Notes: a model not told the origin generated them from the letters alone. Positions 42,443 through 50,809 are shown, counted from the stretch's first letter. The stretch is 61,418 bases of DNA from Syntrophobacter sp. SbD2 (GCA_945889495.1 CAMDBU010000013.1:1-61418); one strand, 5' to 3'. Made by a program: numbers and translations.

Positions 42443-42482
42443 CCCCTCGCCCATTCCGATGGGAGAGGGTTGGGGTGAGGGC
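42443..42482. repeat. CCCTCGCCC...GGGTGAGGG palindromic repeat
   Basis: CCCCTCGCCCATTCCGATGG and GAGAGGGTTGGGGTGAGGG. I recognise this as a repeat type common in many proteobacteria (CCCTCACCCCAACCCTCTCCC). A single copy is seen here. Confidence 0.7.
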
Positions 42483-42551
42483 GATTCCTAGCTCCCCCAA
42501 ATATCCGCCGCCACATACTGAGAGAAGTACAGGATAGGAAGAATGGAGGAG

Positions 42552-42584
42552 CGTTGGGTTACGCTTCGCTAACCCAACCTACGG
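42552..42584. repeat. GTTGGGTTACGCTTCGCTAACCCAAC palindromic repeat
   Basis: An almost perfect hairpin: GTTGGGTTACG, CTTCG, CTAACCCAAC, then CTACGGG. This short repeat type is widespread among environmental bacteria. A single copy is seen here. Confidence 0.75.
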
Positions 42585-42631
42585 GATTGGAATCGGAAGC
42601 GGGGTTGCGCAGGCGCGAACTGACGGTCACA

Positions 42632-42665
42632 AAAAAAACGCGCACCCGGCGGGAGTGCGCGTCTT
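42632..42665 (-). terminator. Intrinsic terminator of the methyltransferase gene 42687-43502
   Basis: On the minus strand: ACGCGCACTCCCGCCGG then GTGCGCGT followed by eight T. The stem ACGCGCAC/GTGCGCGT is perfect, with a U-run directly after it. It lies 22 bases beyond the stop codon. Confidence 0.9.
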
Positions 42666-42686
42666 TTATGCTTGCCGGTTATTGGA

Positions 42687-43502
42687 CTACTTGGCCGCGC
42701 GCGTCGCGCTGAGTTTGGCGGCGCCGCCATTGAGTTCCAGGTTATTGCCTTGAACCGTGCCGGTGTAATTGACTCCAGCGCCGGAGACGCTGATCTGTTC
42801 GCCGTTCAGTTTTCCGTTGATCGGCGTGATCACGTTGCCGTTCTTGATCGTGCCGGTGATCATCTGGAAGGTTTGTTTGAGCGAGATTTCTCCCGTGGCG
42901 GTTTTCCAGGTGCCTTCGGCCTTGGCCGGGACGATCCACAAATGGGCGGTACACCAGTTGGTGCAGCCTTCGACTTTTTCGGTCTGGTCGGGTTTCCAGT
43001 CTTCCATATCGAAGGAGTTCGACACGATGCGCGTGCCGGGTTTGAGGCCGAGGATTTTCGGCCGTAGCTTCAGATTGATGCTCGGCAGCAAGAACATGGT
43101 GATGACTTGCGCCTGGGAAAAGTCGCTTTCGAACAGGTCGGCCTTCATGAAGCTCGCTTTATCGCTGACGCCTTCTTTGGCCGCGGCTTTTTTCGACAGC
43201 TCGACCATGTCGGGGTTGTACTCGATGCCCAACGCCTTGGAGCCTTTCTTGGCGGCGGTGATGACCGTGCGGCCGTCGCCCGAGCCGAGATCGATGACGT
43301 AGTCTTTGGGCGTGACCTTGGCCATCTCCAGCATCTTATCGACCAGCGACTGCGGCGTCGGCACCCAGACGACATCTTTACCGGCTTGGCCGACCTCAGG
43401 CTGAAAATCCTTCGCCGGTTGGGCGAAGCTGACATTGCCGGTGACATTGATGATCAACGCGGCGCTGACGAATACACTCGCGGTTAAATTTTTGAAATCC
43501 AT
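42687..43502 (-). CDS. Exported SAM-methyltransferase-fold protein with C-terminal beta domain
   Basis: 271 residues. Signal peptide up to VTGNVSFAQP. The methyltransferase core has motif I YVIDLGSGDGRTVITAAKKG, LGIEYNPDMVELSKKAA and ITMFLLPSINLKLRPKIL. A paired-cysteine motif CTNWCTAHLWIVPA and a repeated-strand tail (INGKLNGEQISVSGAGVNYT) follow. A SAM-fold enzyme behind a signal peptide is odd, since SAM is cytoplasmic. Good ribosome site AGGAGGATCG. A paralogue is upstream; a strong terminator follows. Confidence 0.85.
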   Translation of the reverse strand: MDFKNLTASVFVSAALIINVTGNVSFAQPAKDFQPEVGQAGKDVVWVPTPQSLVDKMLEMAKVTPKDYVIDLGSGDGRTVITAAKKGSKALGIEYNPDMVELSKKAAAKEGVSDKASFMKADLFESDFSQAQVITMFLLPSINLKLRPKILGLKPGTRIVSNSFDMEDWKPDQTEKVEGCTNWCTAHLWIVPAKAEGTWKTATGEISLKQTFQMITGTIKNGNVITPINGKLNGEQISVSGAGVNYTGTVQGNNLELNGGAAKLSATRAAK

Positions 43503-43686
43503 TTCGATCCTCCTTAGCGCGAAAATATAGCAGGCGAATTTAGAATAGTGGAGGGGCGCGGGTGAATTTATTTTGTCCGCGAATGTGCGATCGGATTATT
43601 CAACCAAAAGTCTTCATGGGCTGACGCTCGCCACCACAAGATGAAAGTTACTGGCGTTGGCAGAATGTTGTACTCTCTTACGAATC

Positions 43687-43763
43687 GTCATTCCCGCGCA
43701 GGCGGGAATCCAGGTTTATTGTGCGATGAATTAGCCTGGATACCCGCTTTCGCGGGTATGACG
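43687..43763. repeat. Composite two-hairpin repeat, ATTCCCGCGCAGGCGGGAAT family (copy 2)
   Basis: GTCATTCCCGCGCAGGCGGG then AATCCAGG, linker TTTATTGTGCGATGAATTA, then GCCTGGATACCCGCTTTCGC and GGGTATGACG. It aligns throughout with the reverse of 9853-9923, including the linker. It lies in a gene-free stretch, 43503-43903. Confidence 0.85.
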
Positions 43764-43850
43764 GAACCCCGGAGGTGCCTATTCGTTGTACGGTTTGTCC
43801 GACCACATGAATTTTCTAAGCCCAGGAACTCGGACATCGATATTCCGAAA

Positions 43851-43880
43851 CCTTCGTGCTCTTCGTGCCTTCGTGGTGAG
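43851..43880. repeat. Half copy of the CACGAAG-family repeat
   Basis: CCTTCGTGCTCTTCGTGCCT then TCGTGGTGAG. Only the right arm is present, preceded by a centre-like ATTCCGAAA. It lies 24 bases beyond the stop of the second methyltransferase gene. Confidence 0.7.
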
Positions 43881-43903
43881 AATTTCTTTCGCTCAGGTCC
43901 AGT

Positions 43904-44716
43904 CTACTTGCGCGTCGCTGTCCACTTGGTGCCGGCTTTGACCATGCCGTCGATGCTGTTGCCCATCACATGGCCGCTGTATTCGGCGCCGCCGGCGCTG
44001 AAGTTGATATGTTCGCCGTTGAGTTTGCCGGTGACGGGAGTCTCGGCGCCGCCGGCTTTCAAGGTTCCGGTGATGTTCTGAAAGGTCTGTTTGAGTGTCA
44101 GCTCGCCTTGGGGCAGCGTCCAGGTGCCTTGGACTTTTGCCGGGACGATCCATAGATGGGCGGTGCACCAGGAGTTGCAACCCGGTAGGCTGGCGGTTTC
44201 GTCCGGTTTCCAATCGCTCATGTCGAAGGTGTTCGAAACGATGCGCGTGCCAGGTTTCAAATCAAGAATCTTTGGCCGCAGTTTCAGATTGATGCTCGAC
44301 AGCAAAAACATCGTGATCACCTGGGCCTGGGAGAAGTCGCTCTCGAAAAGGTCGGCTTTGACGAAGCTCGCCTTGTCGCTGACGCCTTCTTTAGCGGCGG
44401 CCTGCTTGGACAGCTCGACCATGTCCGGGTTGTACTCGATGCCGAGCGCTTTGGAGCCGCGTTTGGCGGCGGTGATCACCGTGCGGCCGTCGCCGGAGCC
44501 CAGATCGATGACGAAATCTTTCGGCGTCACTTTAGCCATGTCGAGCATCTTGTCGACCAACCCTTGCGGTGTCGGCACCCAGATGACGTCTTTGCCGTCC
44601 TGGCCGACCTGGGGTTGGAACTCTTGGGCGGCGATGGCGCGTGGCGCCGGCGCGGCGGTGAGCAGGGCGATGGCCAGACTTACGGCAAGAGTACGAATCA
44701 AGGCTGTGGTTTTCAT
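43904..44716 (-). CDS. Exported SAM-methyltransferase-fold protein, second copy
   Basis: 270 residues from ATG 44716 (GGAGGAACGCAA upstream). Signal peptide IRTLAVSLAIALLTAAPAPR, then the same plan as its neighbour: FVIDLGSGDGRTVITAAKRG, LGIEYNPDMVELSKQAAAKE, CNSWCTAHLWIVPA, and the strand-rich tail TPVTGKLNGEHINFSAGGAE. The two copies are tandem, separated by about 400 bases that hold repeats. The methyl acceptor is unknown. The conserved CxxxC pair could form a disulfide in the periplasm. Confidence 0.85.
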   Translation of the reverse strand: MKTTALIRTLAVSLAIALLTAAPAPRAIAAQEFQPQVGQDGKDVIWVPTPQGLVDKMLDMAKVTPKDFVIDLGSGDGRTVITAAKRGSKALGIEYNPDMVELSKQAAAKEGVSDKASFVKADLFESDFSQAQVITMFLLSSINLKLRPKILDLKPGTRIVSNTFDMSDWKPDETASLPGCNSWCTAHLWIVPAKVQGTWTLPQGELTLKQTFQNITGTLKAGGAETPVTGKLNGEHINFSAGGAEYSGHVMGNSIDGMVKAGTKWTATRK

Positions 44717-44823
44717 TTGCGTTCCTCCAAAACAAATTGTTGTCGATCGGTATTTAGCAAAGTGTCGCACTGCATACGCTAGGGCGCGCCGATTGTCCAG
44801 AAATCTCGCCGCGCTGACAAAAT

Positions 44824-45822
44824 TTATCGATAGAGCTTGGCGTAAAAACCGCTGTCGTCGAGCTCCTTGACGAAGCGGGTGTCGATGAAGTCGTCCGGCT
44901 TCGAGTTGGCCGCCTCAGGCGAGCTCTTGGCGAGAAAGTCGATCAGGGTCTGAATCCCGGCTTTACTCGGGTAGGGAATTTTCGGGGTCGCCTTGAGCAC
45001 GACTTCGGTATAGGCCTCGCGAATCGCTTTCTCGTCGCCCTGCAAATATTTGCGCATGATCCTTTGCGTGCTCTCGGCGCTAGTATGAATGAAATGATTG
45101 CCTTCCGAATAGGCCAATGCGAAGCGGCGCAGCATGTCGGGTCGCTTGGTGATGAAGCTGCGCGTGGTGTAGACGCCGTTCTGCTGGTAGTTGATTTCAA
45201 TATCAGCGAAGTTGCTGAGCACGCGGTAGCCCAACTCCTTGGCCTTCACCGTCTCCGGCGGGATCAACAGTGCGCCCTGCACCGAGCCGTTCACCAGGGC
45301 GGCGAAGCGCGCCGGCACCGAGCCCACCTGGACGATGTTCATTTCTTTATCGGGCTGGATGCCGAGTCTGGGTAGGACGAACATGGTGGCGGTATGATCG
45401 GCCGAGCCGATACGTGACACGGCGAAGCGTTTGCCCTTGAGATCGGAGATCTGCTTGATCGCCGGCGACACGATCAATTGGTAGGGAAAACGGTCGGCGC
45501 CGCCAAGAATAATATAGGTCCCCGAGCCGCGCATGTTGCTGGTGATCGAGCCGCCGACGCCGCCCTGGCTGATCGCGACTTCGCCCGACATCAATGCCGC
45601 CGCGCCCACCGGCGCGCCGCTGATGTAGACGAGCTCGATGTCGAGGCCATGCTTTTTGAAAAAGCCGGTGTCGAGCGGCACCCAGACGTTGACCTGGCTG
45701 GTGCTGATCGACGAGATCGCCACCCTGACTTTTTCCATCTGGCTCCGCGCTGGCGCGCCAATCGACACCAATGCCAATGTCAGACCCACACACCATAGCC
45801 GCCACACATAAGCTCGCTTCAT
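44824..45822 (-). CDS. NitT/TauT-type solute-binding protein (tandem copy A)
   Basis: 332 residues from ATG 45822 (GGAG 7 bases upstream). Signal peptide LVSIGAPARSQ. Features are VRVAISSISTSQVNVWVPLD, TGFFKKHGLDIELVYISGAP and LMSGEVAISQGGVGGSITSN, ending DDFIDTRFVKELDDSGFYAK. It is about two-thirds identical by eye to the next gene upstream (copy B), so a tandem duplication. Both conserve the TSQVN segment. The ligand is unknown. Confidence 0.9.
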   Translation of the reverse strand: MKRAYVWRLWCVGLTLALVSIGAPARSQMEKVRVAISSISTSQVNVWVPLDTGFFKKHGLDIELVYISGAPVGAAALMSGEVAISQGGVGGSITSNMRGSGTYIILGGADRFPYQLIVSPAIKQISDLKGKRFAVSRIGSADHTATMFVLPRLGIQPDKEMNIVQVGSVPARFAALVNGSVQGALLIPPETVKAKELGYRVLSNFADIEINYQQNGVYTTRSFITKRPDMLRRFALAYSEGNHFIHTSAESTQRIMRKYLQGDEKAIREAYTEVVLKATPKIPYPSKAGIQTLIDFLAKSSPEAANSKPDDFIDTRFVKELDDSGFYAKLYR

Positions 45823-45952
45823 CAATCATCTCCGATGCCGAATTGCGCACGCCGTTTGGGGAATTCATGACTGGTCAATCCTTGGGTTATCTTGGCCGGC
45901 TTGAGCTGTCAATAGGAAGTTGGTGTTGGCGTCACAGCTAGGGCGGTTCGGA

Positions 45953-46948
45953 CTAGCGGTATAGCTGCTTGTAGAAGCCGCTATCTTCCAGCTCTTTGAT
46001 GAAATGGCTATCGATGAAGTCATCCGGTTTCGCCGTCGCCAGCTCGGGCGTGGTCTTGACCATGAAGTTCATCAAGGTTTGCAGTCCGGCTTTGGTCGGG
46101 TAGGGGATTTTCGGCGCGGCTTTGAGGACCACCTCGGTGTAGGCTTCGTCGATCGACTTGTCATCGCCCTTCAAATATTTTTTCATGATCTGCTGGGTAG
46201 CTTTGGCATTGGTGTGGATGAAGTGAATGCCTTCGGAGTAGGCCATGACGAATTGGCGCAGGGCGTCGGCTTTGCGGGTGATTAAATTGCGCGTCGTGTA
46301 GATCGCGTTCTGCTGATAGTCGATGTCGATATCCATGAAGTTGGCCAGGACGCGAAACCCCAGTTCCCGCGCCTTGGTGGTTTCCGGCGGGATCAACAAC
46401 GTCGCCGCCACCGCGCCACTGTTGAGGGCGGCGAAACGGCTCGGCACGCTGCCGACGGCGATCATGCTCAGGTCCTTTTCCGGTTGTATGCCGTAGCGCG
46501 GCATCACCAACAGCGTCGCGGTATGATCGGCGGCGCCGATGCGGGCGATGCCGAAGCGCTTGCCTTTCAGGTCGCTAATCTGCCGGACGATTGATGCCGC
46601 GACCAGTTGATAAGGAAAACGATTGGTGTTGCCGAGGATGATATAAGTGCCGGCGCCTTTGAGATTGGTCTGGATCGCCGGCGCCGGACCGCCCTGGGCT
46701 AACGCCACTTCGCCGGAGAGCAGCGCGGCGTTGACTACCGGGGCGCCGCTAATGAACACCAGTTCGACGTCGAGGCCATGCTTCTTGAACAGTCCAGTGT
46801 CGAGCGGCACCCAGAGATTGACCTGGCTGGTGCTGATGGAAGCCATGGCGACGCGGAGTTTTTCCAGTGGCGCTTGGCCGGCGTGGCTGGCGCCGTTCCA
46901 GTAGGCGAGAAGGAAGGCGACGAACAAGTTTGCAATCGATGGTTTCAT
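45953..46948 (-). CDS. NitT/TauT-type solute-binding protein (tandem copy B)
   Basis: 331 residues from ATG 46948 (AAGGATCTCA upstream). The open frame extends to 47017 only by reading through a palindromic repeat. Signal peptide LFVAFLLAYWNGASHA; then LRVAMASISTSQVNLWVPLD, FKKHGLDVELVFISGAPVVN and LLSGEVALAQGGPAPAIQTN. It is the upstream member of a tandem pair, 130 bases before copy A. An alpha/beta hydrolase lies further upstream on the same strand. Confidence 0.9.
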   Translation of the reverse strand: MKPSIANLFVAFLLAYWNGASHAGQAPLEKLRVAMASISTSQVNLWVPLDTGLFKKHGLDVELVFISGAPVVNAALLSGEVALAQGGPAPAIQTNLKGAGTYIILGNTNRFPYQLVAASIVRQISDLKGKRFGIARIGAADHTATLLVMPRYGIQPEKDLSMIAVGSVPSRFAALNSGAVAATLLIPPETTKARELGFRVLANFMDIDIDYQQNAIYTTRNLITRKADALRQFVMAYSEGIHFIHTNAKATQQIMKKYLKGDDKSIDEAYTEVVLKAAPKIPYPTKAGLQTLMNFMVKTTPELATAKPDDFIDSHFIKELEDSGFYKQLYR

Positions 46949-46968
46949 TGAGATCCTTAAGACTCTTC

Positions 46969-47025
46969 GTAGGGTGCGCCGTGCGCACCGCTCTTCGGAT
47001 TGGTGCGCACGGCGCACCCTACGGA
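46969..47025. repeat. Perfect palindromic repeat GTAGGGTGCGCCGTGCGCACC
   Basis: Arms of 21 bases (CGTAGGGTGCGCCGTGCGCA / TGCGCACGGCGCACCCTACG) around CCGCTCTTCGGATTGG. The right arm supplies the TAG stop (47021-47019) of the alpha/beta hydrolase gene. This sequence type is common in environmental bacterial genomes. Confidence 0.9.
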
Positions 47026-47831
47026 CCCTCGGCGAGAAATTGCCGGATGATTCGATGAGCTTCGGCTGGTTCGGTCATAAAATAATTATGCGCTTCGTTC
47101 GGAATAACCGCGTACTGCGCCGTCAGGATCGCTTTCGCCATCGCTTCGGATTGGCGCCGCTGTGAATTCCCCGTCGCGGAGCTATGGTCCAGGTCGCCGA
47201 CGATGACCAGCGTCGGTTGGGTGATTTTGTGCAGCCGGTCGGTGATGTCGCAGGCCTGGCGGGCGATCACATGGCGCAGGTAGTCGTCCAACGTCGGCAG
47301 GTTGTTCATCCGCACTTTGAGGAAACGTTCGACGCGGTCGGGGTGGGCCTGGATGTACTCGGGCGGCCAGCCGACCTCCAGGGTATGCTCGCGGACGTAA
47401 TTTTCGTAACCCCACTGGACCATCTCTTTGCACATCTTGATGGGAATCCCTTGGGCCGCGGCGTTGCCGGCGCCGACCGAAGCGGCGATGATACTTTTCA
47501 CTCGGGACGGATATTTAAGAGCCATGAGCAGTGCGAGTCGTCCGCCCAAAGAATGGCCAAGAACGATGGCTGGACCGGCTTTCAATTCATCGAGGATGGC
47601 TATCGCATCATCGACGAAATCGTCGCAGGAGTATTGTTCAGTCGGCCGGCTCGACTTGCCGGTGCCGCGGTAGTCATGGGTGATGACCAAATGATCGCGG
47701 GCAAATTCCGGCACTTGAAAATGGTCCCAGATATCGCCGGCGCAGGCGGTCTCGCAGAAAAATAAAATCGGCGTGCCGGCGCCATGGGTTTGGTAGTGGA
47801 TGTCGAGATTGTTGCGTCTGAGGATTGGCAC
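47019..47831 (-). CDS. Alpha/beta hydrolase
   Basis: 270 residues. The nucleophile elbow GHSLGGRLALLMALKYPSRV carries the catalytic Ser. A candidate acid is D in VIVGDLDHSSATGN, and the base is H in IPNEAHNYFMTEP. The lid region includes VQWGYENYVREHTLEVGWPP. The overall plan resembles 3-oxoadipate enol-lactonase and related carbon-carbon or ester hydrolases, which would suit an aromatic pathway. The exact substrate is open. The stop codon is in a palindromic repeat. Confidence 0.88.
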   Translation of the reverse strand: MPILRRNNLDIHYQTHGAGTPILFFCETACAGDIWDHFQVPEFARDHLVITHDYRGTGKSSRPTEQYSCDDFVDDAIAILDELKAGPAIVLGHSLGGRLALLMALKYPSRVKSIIAASVGAGNAAAQGIPIKMCKEMVQWGYENYVREHTLEVGWPPEYIQAHPDRVERFLKVRMNNLPTLDDYLRHVIARQACDITDRLHKITQPTLVIVGDLDHSSATGNSQRRQSEAMAKAILTAQYAVIPNEAHNYFMTEPAEAHRIIRQFLAEGP

Positions 47832-47857
47832 TTTGTGAACTCACTTCTATCTACGGG

Positions 47858-48150
47858 TTAATGTGGATCGGGGGCTTTGGGAATCTGGGCGCCATGCCAA
47901 GTGGCGACGACCCAGACCCTATCTCCCTGCTGGCGATAAAAAATCGAAATGGCGGCACAATCACTTCGCGATGCGGCAGGTCCGGAAATTCCGGCAGATG
48001 TCTTCCTGAATTTGGAAAGCGTTCAAGTCTTTTCAATGCTTGTTCAGCGCGCTTGCGGAATCTGGCGGCGGCCTGCGGATTGTCGTGGTGAATATAGCCT
48101 ATTGCCGCTAAAAATTGCGCCCGCGCGTTGGCTGTGAATCTTACTTTCAC
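47858..48150 (-). pseudogene. ParE/RelE toxin with a one-base frameshift
   Basis: The first 70 residues are normal ParE: MKVRFTANARAQFLAAIGYI, HHDNPQAAARFRKRAEQAL and HREVIVPPFRFF. After the A-run at 47938-47943 (six T on the coding strand) the frame gives an aberrant tail ending at 47851. One more T would restore FYRQQGDRVWVVATWHGAQIP and end at TAA 47858-47860, the usual WHGAQ ending. So this is a homopolymer contraction or a sequencing error. The antitoxin gene overlaps its start by 4 bases. Confidence 0.75.
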
Positions 48151-48422
48151 GCGTCGGCAAGAAGGTCGTCGGCTTCGGCTAGAACCGCATCGAGATCGAA
48201 TCCCGTTCCCTCGGCGATCTCACGCTCGCCGAGGGCCAGCAGCTTGAGGATGGTCCGCTCTTCTTCACTGCGCTTGTAAGCCGCGAGACTCAACAATACC
48301 GCGGCCGGCTTGCCCCGTTGGGTCACCACCAACGGACCTTTGGATTTGCGCATGCGCTTGAAAGTAGCCGAGGCATCTTGTTGCAGCGCGTTTAACGAAA
48401 TCACCGACGGTTGTTTCGCCAT
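48147..48422 (-). CDS. Phd/YefM-family antitoxin
   Basis: 91 residues. The Phd-type N-terminus is visible: SVISLNALQQDASATFKRMR, then KGPLVVTQRGKPAAVLLSLA (the TQRGKPxAVL motif) and an acidic C-terminus rich in Asp/Glu. It overlaps the ParE-like toxin by 4 bases at 48147-48150. It normally binds and blocks the toxin and represses the operon. If the toxin is truly frameshifted, this antitoxin may be left without a target. Confidence 0.85.
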   Translation of the reverse strand: MAKQPSVISLNALQQDASATFKRMRKSKGPLVVTQRGKPAAVLLSLAAYKRSEEERTILKLLALGEREIAEGTGFDLDAVLAEADDLLADA

Positions 48423-48487
48423 GGTTTTGCTCCAGCTTCGACAACGAGCCTATATTCAATGCCAATTAAGTACAATCTGGTTTTCCG

Positions 48488-50809
48488 TCAGATGGGCAAG
48501 CTGCGCAGCGCGTTTAACACCTTCTCCGCCGTGATCGGCAGCTCGCGGATGCGCACGCCGGTGGCGTCGTTGACGGCGTTGGCGATGGCGGCGGCGACCG
48601 GCACCAGCGGCGGTTCGCCGAGCGCTTTGGCGCCGTAGGGGCCGATGGGATCGGGCTCTTCGACTAAGATTATTTCGATCGGTGGGGTGTCGATCAAGTT
48701 GGGAATCTTGAAGGAGTCTAAATTCAGCGTCAGCGGCATGCCGGTATCGGGGTCCATGGGGATCTCTTCCATGAGCGCGTAGCCGATGCCCTGGACGACA
48801 CCGCCGGCGATCTGGCCGCGCGCCGCTTCGGGATGAACGATGCGGCCGGAATCATGGGCGGCGACGTAGCGCAGCACGCATACTGCTCCGGAGTCGGGAT
48901 CGACCTCGACCTCGGCGAAGTGGGCGGCAAAGGAATTGATGATATGGCTCTTGCTGCCGGCGCGCAGCTTGGCCTCGCCAGCGATCACCTGCTCCGGTTG
49001 GCGGCGCATGACATGGGCGAGGGGGATGCGGATCTCCGGGGCGTCGTTGATGGCGACGAAATCGTCGCGCCAGATTACTTTGTCGGGATCCGTTTCAAGT
49101 ATCTTGGCTGCGGCTTCGAGCAGCCGTTGCTTGGCGTCACCGGCGGCCTGTTCGACGGCCAATCCGGAAGTAAACGTCGTCGTGCTGCCCGAGGTGCTGT
49201 GGGCAAAGGGCGTCTTGTCGGTGTCGGCAAATGTGGCGTGCACTTTGTCGAACGGGACGCCGAGAGTTTCGGCGGCGATCTGGCGCAGCACCGTCCAGGC
49301 GCCCTGGCCGATCTCGGCGATGCTCATGAATAGCTCGGCACTGCCGTCGGCTTTAATTTTCACGATGGACGACGACTGCGACTGACCAGTTTTGTAAATG
49401 CACGCCGCCAACCCCATGCCGCGGAATTTGCCATTGACCAATCGCTTGCGCGGACCGTTGGGGCGCGGCTGCCAACCGATGCGCTTGGCGCCCTCTTCTA
49501 GACAGCGGGTCAGCAAATTGCTCGAAAACGGCACGCCGCCTTCGATCGGTTGCGATGGAATCAGTTCATCTTCGGCCGTGACCCGCACGCCCGGTTGGCC
49601 GTCGATGCCGACGCAGTGGCGCAGGCGATATTCCAATGGATCGATGGCGAGCTGTTCGGCGATCTCATCGGCGAAGGATTCCAGGGCGAAATGGGCTTGC
49701 GGCGCGCCGAGGCCACGGTAGGAGCCGGCCACTGGGGCGTTGGTGTAGGCGACTTTGCCGACGAAGCGGGCGTTGGCGCATTTGTAAAGATAGGTCAGCC
49801 CATGGCCCAAGCGCGACGCGACGCCGTAGCCCGGCGCGTAGGGGCCGGTGTTGAGCGTGCTCGTGGTATCGATGGCGGTAAAACTGCCATCGCGTTTGAG
49901 CCCGGCGCGCAAGGTTGTCGTCGAGGCGTGGCGCCACTTGCCAAAGCCCAATTCTTCTTCCCGCGTATAACCCATGCGCACCGGCCGGCCGGCTTTGCGC
50001 GCCAAGAGCGCGGTCAGATGGCCCAGGCGGGTTTCGTCTTTGCTGCCGAAGCCGCCGCCGAGATAGGCGGCGACGACGCGGACTTGATCGTGCGGCAGCT
50101 CAAAAATCCGCGCCAGCTTGTCGCGGTCGCCGTGGACGTTGCGGCTCGCCTTCCAAACCGTCAAGCGGTCGCCTTGCCAGGACGCCACCGCGTAGCGCGG
50201 CTCCAGCGCCAACGGGCTGGTGGATTGGGTGCGATAGGTTCGCTCAACGACGAGTTCGGCTTCTTTCATGCCGCGGGCGATGTCGCCACGGGAAAAGTCT
50301 ATGGGCTCGGCGCCGGCGAGATTGGTGCCGCCGCGCACCGAGGGCGCAGCCGGCTTGAGCGCGTCATTTTCGTCGAGCACGAAGGGCAGCACGCGATAGC
50401 CGACTTGAATTAGCTCTAAAGCCTCTTCGGCGATCGCCTCGGACTCAGCGGCCACCGCTGCGACCTCATCGCCGGCATGGCGCAGGAAGCGATTGAGCAG
50501 ATACACCGGCGCCACCGGCGCGGTGGGCTCGCTATCGTCGCCGGCTTCGAAGGGAATCTCCGGCGCATCGCGATAGGTGATCACGGCGTGGACGCCGGGG
50601 AGGGCTTGGGCTTTAGAAGTGTCGATGCTGACGATCTCGGCGCTGGCGTAGGGACTGCGCAGCGTCTTGCCGAACACAAGCTGTCCGTCGCTCAGACGAT
50701 CGCCGGAGAAGTCTGCCGTCCCGGTAACCTTGGCATGGCCATCGACGCGCGTGACCGAGCTGCCGACGACCCTGAGAACCGACGGTTTCGCTGTAGTAGA
50801 ATTGGCCAT
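48488..50809 (-). CDS. Xanthine-dehydrogenase-family molybdopterin-binding subunit (second orphan)
   Basis: 773 residues. N-terminus VTRVDGHAKVTGTADFSGDR; Mo-site loops AYLGGGFGSKDETRLG and SGSTTTFTSGLAVEQA; the catalytic Glu in GAKALGEPPLVPVA (E732). FeS and FAD subunits are missing, as for the copy at 35589, though both could share subunits made elsewhere. It resembles the larger-subunit group acting on aromatic aldehydes, carbon monoxide-like or N-heterocyclic substrates; no closer choice is possible. Upstream is a divergent phosphatase gene. Confidence 0.9.
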   Translation of the reverse strand: MANSTTAKPSVLRVVGSSVTRVDGHAKVTGTADFSGDRLSDGQLVFGKTLRSPYASAEIVSIDTSKAQALPGVHAVITYRDAPEIPFEAGDDSEPTAPVAPVYLLNRFLRHAGDEVAAVAAESEAIAEEALELIQVGYRVLPFVLDENDALKPAAPSVRGGTNLAGAEPIDFSRGDIARGMKEAELVVERTYRTQSTSPLALEPRYAVASWQGDRLTVWKASRNVHGDRDKLARIFELPHDQVRVVAAYLGGGFGSKDETRLGHLTALLARKAGRPVRMGYTREEELGFGKWRHASTTTLRAGLKRDGSFTAIDTTSTLNTGPYAPGYGVASRLGHGLTYLYKCANARFVGKVAYTNAPVAGSYRGLGAPQAHFALESFADEIAEQLAIDPLEYRLRHCVGIDGQPGVRVTAEDELIPSQPIEGGVPFSSNLLTRCLEEGAKRIGWQPRPNGPRKRLVNGKFRGMGLAACIYKTGQSQSSSIVKIKADGSAELFMSIAEIGQGAWTVLRQIAAETLGVPFDKVHATFADTDKTPFAHSTSGSTTTFTSGLAVEQAAGDAKQRLLEAAAKILETDPDKVIWRDDFVAINDAPEIRIPLAHVMRRQPEQVIAGEAKLRAGSKSHIINSFAAHFAEVEVDPDSGAVCVLRYVAAHDSGRIVHPEAARGQIAGGVVQGIGYALMEEIPMDPDTGMPLTLNLDSFKIPNLIDTPPIEIILVEEPDPIGPYGAKALGEPPLVPVAAAIANAVNDATGVRIRELPITAEKVLNALRSLPI

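Larger units (their letters stand above)
42266..42631. other. Gene-free stretch packed with short repeats
   Basis: No gene. It holds three unrelated repeats in 220 bases (42369-42393, 42443-42482, 42552-42584), each listed separately, then the terminator of the methyltransferase gene. The left edge carries the ribosome site of the amidohydrolase. Confidence 0.7.

Noticed and set aside
46949-47017. N-terminal extension of the binding protein at 45953
   Set aside because: It would translate the GTAGGGTGCGCC repeat; a signal peptide and ribosome site fit ATG 46948.
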